This document shows positions 17,452 to 24,806 of a DNA stretch of 45,615 bases, piece by piece. Under the pieces are notes generated by a model that saw only the letters and a program-made list of their open reading frames with translations, had not been told where the DNA came from and made no database searches. The position numbers and the translations under genes are program-made. Source of the stretch: Verrucomicrobiota bacterium (GTDB taxonomy: Bacteria; Verrucomicrobiota; Verrucomicrobiia; Limisphaerales; JAFGQR01); the NCBI GenBank assembly GCA_016935555.1, contig JAFGQR010000090.1:1-45615 (forward strand), given 5' to 3'. Positions within the stretch are counted from its first letter, which is position 1. Every line of letters begins with the position of its first letter.

Positions 17452-18741
17452 ATGGCAACCTGCATTTTCACCACGGGCGCCCCTCGGCGCATTGGGTTTG
17501 TGTCCACGCGGATTGAGGGCACGGACGGCGTGACGCTGGAGGCGCGGAAATGGGCGCAGATCCTGGGGGGGCTGGGGCATTCGTGTTATTGGATGGCGGG
17601 CCAGTTGGAGGCGTCGGCGGGGGCGGGTGTTGTGGCGCCGTTGGCGTCGTTCAACCATCCGGAGGTGGTGGAGGTGCAGCGGCAGCTGTTTGGGGTGGCG
17701 GTGCGGAGCCGGGCGGTCACGAACCGGATTCAGTCGTTGAAGGAGCAGCTGAAGGACGAGTGTTACCGGTTCATGGAGCGGTTTGATTTGGAGGTGCTGG
17801 TGCCGGAGAACATCCTGGCGATCCCGATGCACGTGCCGCTCGGATTGGCGGTCACGGAGGTCATCGCCGAGACCACCCTGCCCGTCATCGCCCACCACCA
17901 CGATTTCGCCTGGGAACGCGAGCGTTTCACGCTCAACGCAGTCAACGATTACCTCCAAGCCGCCTTTCCGCCCCTCCTCCACACCATGGAACATGTCGTC
18001 ATTAATTCCATGCAGCAACGGGAACTCGCCCGCCGCCTCGGCATCCCCTCGCAGATCATCCCCAACGTGCTGGATTTCGAAACGCCCCCGCCGGGGTTGG
18101 ACGACTATAACCGCGACCTGCGGCGGGAGTTGGGGCTGCGGGACGACGACTGGCTGATTCTGCAGCCGACCCGGGTGGTGCAGCGCAAGGGGATCGAGCA
18201 CGCCGTCGAACTCGTGCGCCGCCTTCGGGACCCCCGCGCCAAGCTTGTCATCTCCCACCCGGCAGGCGACGAGGGCAACGCCTACATGGCGATGCTCCAC
18301 GACCGGATTGCCGACGCGGGCATCGAGGTGCGGTTCATCGCCGACCGTGTGGGCGAAAGGCGGGGTGTCAACGCCGCCGGGCAGAAGGTTTACACCCTGG
18401 CGGACGTCTATCCGCACGCGGACCTGGTCACCTACCCCAGCCATTACGAGGGCTTTGGAAACGCCTTCCTGGAAGCGGTGTATTTCGGAAAGCCGGTCGT
18501 GGTGAACCGGTATGCCGTGTATGCCCGCGACATCGACCCGCTCGGCTTCAAGACCATCACCCTCACCCAACTGGTCACTCGCGAGACGGTCGAGCAGGTG
18601 CGCGCCGTGCTTGAGGATTCGTCCCTGCGGGCGCAGTGGGCCCGCACCAACTACGCCCTCGGCCTCAAGCATTTCTCCTACGCGGTTGCCCGCCGCAAAC
18701 TCGCCGCGCGGCTGGCGAACCTGTTCGGGGAGGGTGTCTAA
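17452..18741 (+). CDS. GT4-type glycosyltransferase
   Basis: The 429-residue protein has the GT-B fold of family GT4. The N-terminal domain contains RIEGTDGVTLEARKWA, a variant of the acceptor-side glycine loop, and IAHHHDFAWERERF near residue 145, matching the HHHD motif of the first glycosyltransferase in this cassette. The C-terminal donor-binding domain has QPTRVVQRKG and the E-x7-E motif EGFGNAFLEA from Glu333. The order glycosyltransferase, HAD phosphatase, glycosyltransferase suggests one pathway that builds a small glycoside or a surface sugar. A compatible solute of the mannosyl/glucosylglycerate class is one possibility, but substrates cannot be read. Its TAA stop lies within a REP-like palindrome. 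Confidence 0.85.
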   Translation: MATCIFTTGAPRRIGFVSTRIEGTDGVTLEARKWAQILGGLGHSCYWMAGQLEASAGAGVVAPLASFNHPEVVEVQRQLFGVAVRSRAVTNRIQSLKEQLKDECYRFMERFDLEVLVPENILAIPMHVPLGLAVTEVIAETTLPVIAHHHDFAWERERFTLNAVNDYLQAAFPPLLHTMEHVVINSMQQRELARRLGIPSQIIPNVLDFETPPPGLDDYNRDLRRELGLRDDDWLILQPTRVVQRKGIEHAVELVRRLRDPRAKLVISHPAGDEGNAYMAMLHDRIADAGIEVRFIADRVGERRGVNAAGQKVYTLADVYPHADLVTYPSHYEGFGNAFLEAVYFGKPVVVNRYAVYARDIDPLGFKTITLTQLVTRETVEQVRAVLEDSSLRAQWARTNYALGLKHFSYAVARRKLAARLANLFGEGV

Positions 18742-18779
18742 CCTGCATGGCTCACAGGGCACTGAGAAATGCGGGCTAA
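18739..18779. repeat. REP-like palindrome, copy B
   Basis: Left arm TAACCTGCATGGCTCA and right arm TGAGAAATGCGGGCTAA are inverted with an 8-nt loop; the left arm has two mismatches. The left end is the TAA stop codon of the preceding glycosyltransferase gene, as in copy A. Confidence 0.8.
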
Positions 18780-18791
18780 ACCCCGGCCTCC

Positions 18792-18821
18792 TTGACTTGG
18801 CGGGCGCGGCTCCCTTAGGGT
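18792..18821 (+). promoter_or_regulatory. Promoter of bamD-lptE, leaderless
   Basis: TTGACT and TAGGGT are separated by 18 nt. The -10 box ends 6 nt before the ATG at 18828, which places the expected first transcribed base on the start codon. There is no room for a ribosome binding site in such a transcript. Confidence 0.6.
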
Positions 18822-18827
18822 GGTCGC

Positions 18828-19820
18828 ATGACGCGCTGGTCCGTTTACGTGGTGGCAATCGCGGTGTGCTGGCTGCTGGCGCCGCAACGGTGTCCGGCTC
18901 CCCTGATCTACACGCCGGGCGAGGGTTTGCGTTACGAGCGGGTGGGGGAGCCTTCCTGGCGCCGGACCCGGGCGAAGGACCAGCTGGAGGTCGCGCAGGC
19001 GGCGTTTGCGGCCAAGGATTATGGGCTGGCGTTGCGGGCTGCGCGGCACACGATCCACCAGTGGCGCCACACGGATTACGCCGCCGAGGCGCAGTATCTC
19101 ATGGCACGATGCTACGAAGCCCGGGGGCAAACCGAGAAGGCGTTCAAGGCGTATCAGCAGATCGTGGAACGCTACCCTCAGCTCGACAAGTTCGACGAAA
19201 TCACCCGGCACCAGTTCGCCATCGCCAACCGGCACCTGGCCGGCAAAGGCTTCAGGATCTGGGGCGTCGTGCCGTGGTTCCGGTCGATGGCCAAGACCAT
19301 CGAGATGTACGAGCAAATCGTGAAGAACGGCCGTTACAGCGACCTTGCCCCGAAGGCCCAAATGAACATCGCCGCCGCCCATGAAAACAAGAAGATTCTC
19401 TGGGCACGCGCGCCCGATTACGCCGAGGCGGCGAGGGCCTATGAACTGGCCGCCGACCGCTACAACGACCGGCCCGTCGGGGCCGACGCCCTGTTCAAGG
19501 CCGGGGAAGCCCATGCCCGCCAGGCCAAGACGGCCGAATACGACCAGAGCGTCGCCGGTCTGGCCATCGCCACCTTCAGCGATTTCAGCATTCTGCACCC
19601 GGACGATTCGCGGGTGCCGGACGCCCAGCGCCACATTGTGAACCTCAAAACCGAGCAGGCCCGCGGCAGCTTGCGCATCGCCCGTTTCTACGAGAAGCAG
19701 GGGCGCTGGCAGGGCGCGCTCATCTACTACAACGAGGTCCTTCTCAAGAACCCGACTTCGGCCTACGCCGACGAGGCGCGCCAGCGCATCGACGCCATCA
19801 AACACCGCACCGCCGACTGA
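18828..19820 (+). CDS. bamD: Outer membrane assembly protein BamD-like (TPR)
   Basis: The 330-residue protein has an N-terminal hydrophobic segment followed by tetratricopeptide repeats from about residue 45 to the end, including the conserved BamD elements YGLALRAARHTIHQW, AQYLMARCYEARGQTEKAFKAYQQIVERYP and RFYEKQGRWQGALIYYNEVL. BamD is part of the BAM complex that folds beta-barrel proteins into the outer membrane. Cys22 follows a sequence (APQRC) that is not a good lipobox, so lipid anchoring as in proteobacteria is doubtful. It is longer than E. coli BamD, by about 85 residues of extra repeats. The lptE-like gene follows after 7 nt, so the two are cotranscribed from the leaderless promoter. 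Confidence 0.8.
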   Translation: MTRWSVYVVAIAVCWLLAPQRCPAPLIYTPGEGLRYERVGEPSWRRTRAKDQLEVAQAAFAAKDYGLALRAARHTIHQWRHTDYAAEAQYLMARCYEARGQTEKAFKAYQQIVERYPQLDKFDEITRHQFAIANRHLAGKGFRIWGVVPWFRSMAKTIEMYEQIVKNGRYSDLAPKAQMNIAAAHENKKILWARAPDYAEAARAYELAADRYNDRPVGADALFKAGEAHARQAKTAEYDQSVAGLAIATFSDFSILHPDDSRVPDAQRHIVNLKTEQARGSLRIARFYEKQGRWQGALIYYNEVLLKNPTSAYADEARQRIDAIKHRTAD

Positions 19821-19827
19821 GCTTTCC

Positions 19828-20340
19828 ATGCGCGTTTCCGTTCCTGTTCTGTTGCTGCCGGTGCTGGTGCTGCTGGCCGGCTGTGCCGGCTACACGCTGG
19901 GGCCGGCGACGGGGCGCCAGGCCGGCGCCACCTCGATCCAGATCCAGCCCTTTGCCAACCACACCCTCGAACCGCGCCTGACCGACGCGCTCACGCTGGC
20001 CCTGCGCCGGCGCGTCCAGCAGGACGGCACCTTCCGGCTGAGCACCGGCGCCACGGGGGACCTTGTCGTGACCGGTGCCATCGTCAATTACGAACGGGTG
20101 GGGGTGTCCTTCGATCCGGACGATGTGGTTTCGCCCCGGGACTTCCAGTTGACGATGGTGGTGCAATTCACGGCCCGCGAGCGGGGAACCGGGCGGGTGG
20201 TGGTGGACCGCAGGATTTCGGGCCGGTCGACCGCGCGTTTGCTGGCGGACCTCCCGAGCACGGAGCGTCAGGCCATCCCGCTGGTGGCGGAGGATCTGGC
20301 GCGCCGGGCTGTGGCGCTGCTGGTGGATGGGGAGTGGTGA
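19828..20340 (+). CDS. lptE: LptE-like lipopolysaccharide-assembly lipoprotein
   Basis: The 170-residue protein has a lipoprotein signal peptide with lipobox LAGC ending at Cys19, directly followed by AGYTLG, the usual start of mature LptE. The alternating beta-strand/helix pattern with IQIQPFANHTLEP, LTDALTLALRRRVQQDGTFRL and the C-terminal VAEDLARRAVALL fits the LptE/RlpB family, which plugs the LptD barrel and helps place LPS in the outer membrane. Its presence implies an LPS-type outer membrane. It forms a pair with bamD. The stop codon is one base from the convergent pilin-like gene's stop. Confidence 0.78.
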   Translation: MRVSVPVLLLPVLVLLAGCAGYTLGPATGRQAGATSIQIQPFANHTLEPRLTDALTLALRRRVQQDGTFRLSTGATGDLVVTGAIVNYERVGVSFDPDDVVSPRDFQLTMVVQFTARERGTGRVVVDRRISGRSTARLLADLPSTERQAIPLVAEDLARRAVALLVDGEW

Positions 20341-20341
20341 T

Positions 20342-21757
20342 TCACCAGTTGAGGGTGATGATCGTTTTGCCGACCTCGGCGGGGGGCATTTCATCCCAGT
20401 CGGTGACCATGTAGCCGCGCATCGGGCCGTAGTCCAGCAGCGCCTCGTCGTAGTGAAAGTTGAAATGGCCGTTCAGGAGCGCGGTCCGGGCAATCGCAGC
20501 CCCCGTGAAATCCGTGATTGTCTTGCCGCCGCCGTTGAGGACCAGGTCGGCGTTGGGGGCATAGAACATTCCGATGAGTTCGCCGTTCCCGCTCATGCTG
20601 AGGCTGGTGTTGGAGGGCAAACCGTAGTAGGCGAAGTTGGTGGCGCTGCCGGTGAGGTTGACCACCCCGTTGCCTCCGAGATCGGCGTTGGCGCCGGCCA
20701 TGTAGAGTTCCAGGGATTGGTTGGTGGCCACCACCAGGACATCCAACCCGGCCATGGCGATGCTGCCGGTGACCAGCAACCTGGCATCGCCCCGCACGTA
20801 GGTCTTGCCCGACAGGTTCTCCAGCACGTAATTGTCGCTGTCGAGAATGTAATCGTAGTGGGTGACCGTCCCGTCGGCGTTGGTGATGTCGCCGCCGCCC
20901 GGGCTGAACGCGCCGCCGAACGGCGTTTTGACGTCGGGAAACGACACGTTCATGTCGTCGCTGTAATGGCCGTCCTGGACGCCGCGGTTCTTCGCCGCAT
21001 GCCACGCCAGATCGCCCACCGCCCCTTGCACGCCGACCGCCACGCTGCCCTTGGGGCCGGTGGCGACGTGACCGAAGATGGTCGCGTTGCCGACGTTCAG
21101 GGAATTGGTCAGGCTCGAATTCGTGGCCACGTCGCCGTTGTCCCTGCGCTTGAGCACGTCGTAGCGGCCGTCCGTGCTCGCGGTGCTGTCGGTGGAATTG
21201 AAGCTGTCGGTCAGGATGTTGTTGCCGTTCATATCGATGGTGTCGCGCGCCACCAGCCCCTTGGTGAACAGGCGATCCTGCCGGGTCCGCACCCGGACGC
21301 CGCGGCCCAGGTAATTTCGAGAGGGGGTTGTGCTGGCCGTGGCGAGCAACGGGCCGGAGGCGAGGGAGGCGACGAGGGTGGGCAGGCACACGTAGCCGCG
21401 GGATTCAATGATGGGTTGGTTGGTGTGGATGCCCGGGAAGTAATTGGTGATGGTGACGAGGTAGAAATGGTCGCTGACACGCCGGAACATGTGATAGCTC
21501 GTCCCCCCCCACCACCAGCCGTCGCACTCGAGGCTGTCGCCGGCATGCGCGCCGAGGTGGGCCAGGGCGTCCTCGACGCCGGCTTCGATCACCGGGATGG
21601 CGGCGTTCCAGGCCTGGGAGCGCATGGTGGACATGTTTTGCGCGCGCACGAGATTGAGGTAGGCGATCAGCACGAAGCCGATGATGCCGGCGATGACGAG
21701 GGAGAGCAGCAGGGTGTTGCCGGCGGCAGAGCGGCGCGGCGTGGGGGTCAAGTTCAT
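20342..21757 (-). CDS. PilX-like pilus-assembly protein
   Basis: The 471-residue protein starts with a short polar stretch and RRSAAGNTLLLSLVIAG, a hydrophobic N-terminal helix (about 13-37) with AAG-N in place of the usual G-F of prepilins, as in PilX-family minor pilins. The region 150-470 is rich in Asn, Gly, Thr and beta strands (LTDSFNSTDST, DARLLVTGSIAMAG, GNGELIGMFYAPNADLVLNGGG) and looks like the right-handed beta-helix-like DUF7305-type domain of large PilX/adhesin proteins. It is the last gene of a three-gene minor pilin cluster, 13 nt after pilW. Start 21757 was chosen over 21829 because the latter overlaps pilW and adds a non-hydrophobic tail. Confidence 0.75.
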   Translation of the reverse strand: MNLTPTPRRSAAGNTLLLSLVIAGIIGFVLIAYLNLVRAQNMSTMRSQAWNAAIPVIEAGVEDALAHLGAHAGDSLECDGWWWGGTSYHMFRRVSDHFYLVTITNYFPGIHTNQPIIESRGYVCLPTLVASLASGPLLATASTTPSRNYLGRGVRVRTRQDRLFTKGLVARDTIDMNGNNILTDSFNSTDSTASTDGRYDVLKRRDNGDVATNSSLTNSLNVGNATIFGHVATGPKGSVAVGVQGAVGDLAWHAAKNRGVQDGHYSDDMNVSFPDVKTPFGGAFSPGGGDITNADGTVTHYDYILDSDNYVLENLSGKTYVRGDARLLVTGSIAMAGLDVLVVATNQSLELYMAGANADLGGNGVVNLTGSATNFAYYGLPSNTSLSMSGNGELIGMFYAPNADLVLNGGGKTITDFTGAAIARTALLNGHFNFHYDEALLDYGPMRGYMVTDWDEMPPAEVGKTIITLNW

Positions 21758-21770
21758 GGGCGGATCGGAT

Positions 21771-22406
21771 TCAGGAGCCTTGTTTGCGGATGACGATGCG
21801 GGCCGTCTGGACGCTCTCGGTGTTGGCACGCACGCCCAACACCTTGCGGGAGCAGACCCATGACAGGTTCACCACCTTGGCCGTGTCCGTGCTCGCCGCC
21901 GGGTAGACATCATACGAGCCGTCCACGGGATTGCGCTGGCCCAGCGAGAACGTGAGCGAGTCGCACTCGGTGAGCAGGACTTTGGAGATGCCGCTTTTGG
22001 TCCGGGTGAGGGTGCGGCGGGTGGGGCTGTAGGCGTATTCGAGGGTGAACCCGTCGGTGTCTTCGAGGGTCAGCACGGTCGAGGTGGCGCCGATCAACCG
22101 GTTGGCCTGGCGCAGATCCCGGGTCAGATGGTCCACCGCAAGACGGTTGGCGTCGTCAAGCTCCACATAATTGGCCAGCACGACGAAGTTGCGGCTGCTG
22201 AACATCGCGAACGAACACACCACCAGCACCAGCAGCGTCGTGATCCCCATCGCAAATATCATCTCCGTCAGCGCAAACCCCCCCGTGCTCGCCGGGCGCG
22301 CCGTCCCCGCGGGCTGCCGGCACGCCCTTTGCCGATCGTGCGCCGCACCCCGTCCCGAAGCGATCCGGGGCTGCGGGGGATTAGTAGATGTAGTTCTGGA
22401 GGCCAT
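21771..22406 (-). CDS. PilW-like minor pseudopilin with long leader
   Basis: The 211-residue protein has the prepilin motif G|FALTEM (cut after Gly43, Glu at +5) and a hydrophobic helix ITTLLVLVVCSFAMF. The globular part contains DDANRLAVDHLTRDLRQANRLIG, typical of PilW/GspJ-like minor pseudopilins. No ATG, GTG or TTG lies between the stop of the upstream gene and this motif in the right frame, so the start is the ATG at 22406, inside the last 26 bases of pilV. This gives an unusually long, positively charged 43-residue leader. A rarer start codon further in cannot be excluded. Confidence 0.75.
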   Translation of the reverse strand: MASRTTSTNPPQPRIASGRGAAHDRQRACRQPAGTARPASTGGFALTEMIFAMGITTLLVLVVCSFAMFSSRNFVVLANYVELDDANRLAVDHLTRDLRQANRLIGATSTVLTLEDTDGFTLEYAYSPTRRTLTRTKSGISKVLLTECDSLTFSLGQRNPVDGSYDVYPAASTDTAKVVNLSWVCSRKVLGVRANTESVQTARIVIRKQGS

Positions 22407-22851
22407 TGCGGGCGACAAAGGTGGTGAACTCGCGCGTGCGCGGCAGGCTGCCGGAGTTCCAGTCAATGCGCACTGTGAACTGTTTCACGTCGTTGGCATA
22501 CGACCCTGTGATGGGCGCGTTGGTGATGGTCATGGTGCCCCTGTAAATCAGGCCGCTGTTGGTGGAGTTCGGATCGTAGGCGGCGGTGAAGGTCGCGGGG
22601 ATGAACCCCGGCGTGTTCATTTGCGACCAGCTGTACAGCCGGATCGTCTCGACCTTCTCGAGCAAAATCTGCGTCGCACGCAGGTTCTCCCGCGCCATTT
22701 GGATGGTGAAAAACCCCGAGGTGAAACTGGAAAACAGCGCTCCCATCAGGGTGGCCAGCAGACCCATCCCCACCGCGACTTCGGCCAGCGAGAAACCGGC
22801 TTGCGCGCGGCGGCGCGCGGTGTGAGGCGGATATGTCAATTGCATTTTCAT
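22381..22851 (-). CDS. PilV-like minor pseudopilin
   Basis: The 156-residue protein begins MKMQLTYPPHTARRRAQAG and then FSLAEVAVGMGLLATLMG, a prepilin leader and methylation motif with Glu at +5, cut after Gly19. The following helix and the segment ARENLRATQILLEKVETIRLYSW are characteristic of PilV/GspI-type minor pseudopilins. It is the first gene of the pilV-pilW-pilX-like operon. A purine-rich AGGAAGG lies about 7 nt before the ATG. No secretin, ATPase or prepilin peptidase is in the window, so the machinery is encoded elsewhere. Confidence 0.83.
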   Translation of the reverse strand: MKMQLTYPPHTARRRAQAGFSLAEVAVGMGLLATLMGALFSSFTSGFFTIQMARENLRATQILLEKVETIRLYSWSQMNTPGFIPATFTAAYDPNSTNSGLIYRGTMTITNAPITGSYANDVKQFTVRIDWNSGSLPRTREFTTFVARNGLQNYIY

Positions 22852-23285
22852 AACTGTCCTTCCTGCTGGTGCGGCAAGGATACAAGCAGCCCGCCTGCCA
22901 ACCCGCCCCACCACCATCCGCTCCCGGCCCAGGACACGCTTTTGGGCCGCCCAGAGCCCGTGAAAACCCTCTCTGCGCGCCCCCGCCGCCGCGCAAAGCA
23001 TGCTCCCCACCCCAAAACGCGCCGCGCCCATGTCCCGAAACCCTGACGCGTTGTCCCGCCCTGAGACACCCGCGCCGGCCGCGCCGAGAGCCCGCCGCGG
23101 CACTCCCAACCGCAAGCGCAACACGGACGACGCCGGCGCAATTCGCACGCCCGGTGGGTCCCACAAAACGCTTGAACTGGCGCGGCGATGCTTTAGGCTC
23201 CGACGCCGGAATTCATGAGTCGGCGAAGCCCCCGCCGGGTTTGGCGCCTGCTCGAACTGTCAACCAGCACAACGCAACGAAACTT
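22852..23285. other. Divergent intergenic region between pilV and the second oxidoreductase
   Basis: No gene is supported in these 434 nt. The pilV promoter should lie in the left part, but I could not identify it. The right part holds the promoter at 23172-23199. A short ATG frame begins at 23215 but overlaps the next gene out of frame and shows no features. Confidence 0.4.
23172..23199 (+). promoter_or_regulatory. Promoter of the second Gfo/Idh/MocA gene
   Basis: TTGAAC and TAGGCT are separated by 16 nt (17 if the -35 is read as CTTGAA). It closely resembles the bamD promoter, with the same TAGGNT -10 form. Unlike that promoter it leaves a leader of about 80 nt before the ATG at 23286. Confidence 0.5.
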
Positions 23286-24476
23286 ATGTCCAACAGACCC
23301 CTCAACGTCGGTCTCGTCGGCGGTGGCAAAGGCGCGTTCATTGTCCATCCGCATCAGAAAGCCATCCATTTCGACGGCACGCGCCGCGTGATTGCCGGCG
23401 CGCTGTTCCCCGATCCCAAGATTGCGCTCGAAGAGGCCGCGCAGTGGCCCTATCCCATCAGGGGCTACGGTTCCTATGACGACATGATTGGCGCCCAGGC
23501 CGGGCTGCCGGCCGGCGAGAAGCTCGATTACATCCTGATCGTCACCCCCAATTTTGTGCACTTTGATCCGGCGATGAAGGCGCTCGACGCCGGCATTCCG
23601 GTCTTTTGCGAAAAGCCGCTGACGGTCAACCTGGAGGAGGCGGAGGCGATTGTGAGGAAGGTGCGCGAGAAGCAGATTCCCTTTGGCGTCGCGCACACGT
23701 ATCTCGGGCATTGGACCAGCCGGTTCAGCCGTTACATCGTCCGGGCGGGCCTGCTCGGCGAGGTGCGCTGGGTGGACGCCTACTACCTCCAGGGCTGGCT
23801 GGCGACCAAGCTCGAAGACACCGGCCAGCAGCAGGCTTCGTGGCGTGTCGACCCCAAGAAAGCGGGCGGCTCGGGCTGCGGAGGGGACATTGGCACGCAC
23901 GCGCTGATGCAGCTGCGGTATGTGACCGGGCTGGACGTCACCGAGCTGTCGGCCCATCTCGAGGTGTTCGTCAAGGGCCGGGCCATTGACGATCATTTCA
24001 CCACCTACTGCCGCCTCAGCAACGGCGCGCGCGCGCTGGTCCGGGCCTCGCAGATTTCCATCGGCCACCTGAACGACCTCGGCTTGGAGGTCAATGGCAC
24101 CCAGGGCACCCTCCGCTGGCGCCAGGAAGAGCCCGAAGCCGTCACCATCTCCCTCATGGGCCAGCCCGACCGCGTCTACTACCGTGGCGCCGTCAGCCCC
24201 GGCGACGGGTTCCTGCCGAAGGATGTGCCCGCCGACCTGATGGCTGAACCGACCATTCCCGCGGGCCACCCCGAAGCCTTCCACGACGCCTTCGCGCGCC
24301 TGCATCGGTGCTTCGAGGCCGACGTCCGCAACTTCCAGGCTGGCAAGCCGTTCCAATGCGACGGCTCGAAATACGCCAGCGTCGAAGACGGCTGGATGGG
24401 CATGGCGTTCATCAAGACCGCCATCGAGTCCCATGCCCGCCAAGGCGCCTGGACCCGGATGCCCATGCTGGGCTGA
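23286..24476 (+). CDS. Cytoplasmic Gfo/Idh/MocA-family oxidoreductase
   Basis: The 396-residue protein has no signal peptide. It begins with the Rossmann segment [15 protein letters not shown] (glycine motif at 11-16); EKP follows at 109-111. GGDIGTHA (about 199-206) supplies the Asp and His normally used in catalysis (DxxxH). The C-terminal beta-sheet domain mediates substrate binding and oligomerisation in this family. NAD(P)-dependent oxidation, reduction or epimerisation of a sugar, sugar acid or inositol is expected. The cytoplasmic form contrasts with the Tat-exported relative at 7063-8394; the two share little beyond the fold. The GH99-like gene beyond it is convergent. Confidence 0.86.
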   Translation: MSNRPLNVGLVGGGKGAFIVHPHQKAIHFDGTRRVIAGALFPDPKIALEEAAQWPYPIRGYGSYDDMIGAQAGLPAGEKLDYILIVTPNFVHFDPAMKALDAGIPVFCEKPLTVNLEEAEAIVRKVREKQIPFGVAHTYLGHWTSRFSRYIVRAGLLGEVRWVDAYYLQGWLATKLEDTGQQQASWRVDPKKAGGSGCGGDIGTHALMQLRYVTGLDVTELSAHLEVFVKGRAIDDHFTTYCRLSNGARALVRASQISIGHLNDLGLEVNGTQGTLRWRQEEPEAVTISLMGQPDRVYYRGAVSPGDGFLPKDVPADLMAEPTIPAGHPEAFHDAFARLHRCFEADVRNFQAGKPFQCDGSKYASVEDGWMGMAFIKTAIESHARQGAWTRMPMLG

Positions 24477-24526
24477 TTCCAACGGCCAGCGGGACACTGC
24501 GGGACGGCCCCGGCGCGGGAACGCGT

Positions 24527-24565
24527 TTAGCCCGCATTTCTCACCGCCCTGTGAGAAATGCGCGA
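24527..24565. repeat. REP-like palindrome, copy C
   Basis: Left arm TTAGCCCGCATTTCTCAC (24527-24544) pairs with right arm GTGAGAAATGCGCG (24551-24564) over a 6-nt loop CGCCCT. The left arm is identical to that of copy A. Confidence 0.85.
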
Positions 24566-24665
24566 AGGGCCGCAGAGCGGCGCTAACCCCGCCCGAGCGC
24601 GAGAGCACTCTGTGGTGAGCTCAGTCGGCCCATAGAGCGCTGGGCGGCCCGCCCTCCCGGGCGGG

Positions 24666-24699
24666 TGCATTTCTCACCAGGAACCTGGTGAGAAATGCA
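24666..24699. repeat. REP-like palindrome, copy D, perfect hairpin
   Basis: TGCATTTCTCACCAGG (24666-24681) and CCTGGTGAGAAATGCA (24684-24699) form a perfect 16-bp inverted repeat with a 2-nt centre AA. It lies 101 nt from copy C in the same convergent gap. Confidence 0.9.
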
Positions 24700-24806
24700 G
24701 GGCGTCGTTTGGGTTTATTCCCTTCTTTCTGGTCGGACGCGTTGACGGCAACCCTGTTGCCGGGCATGACGCGGGGCACGGTTTCCGGCGGCGTTTCCGG
24801 CCCGGC

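Larger units (their letters stand above)
24477..24806. other. Convergent intergenic region with two REP-like palindromes
   Basis: This 330-nt region lies between convergent stop codons. It holds REP-like copies C and D, a GC-rich palindromic patch around 24642-24664, and a small hairpin GGCAACCCTGTTGCC at 24747-24761. None has a T run on either strand. I see no gene. Confidence 0.6.

Noticed and set aside
20327..21793. Plus-strand frame of 488 codons opposite the PilX-like gene
   Set aside because: Antisense shadow rich in Gly, Val, Ala, His; the minus frame has the pilin-like helix and operon context.
24666..24699. Perfect hairpin as an intrinsic terminator
   Set aside because: No T run follows on either strand and the same element occurs in other contexts, including overlapping stop codons.
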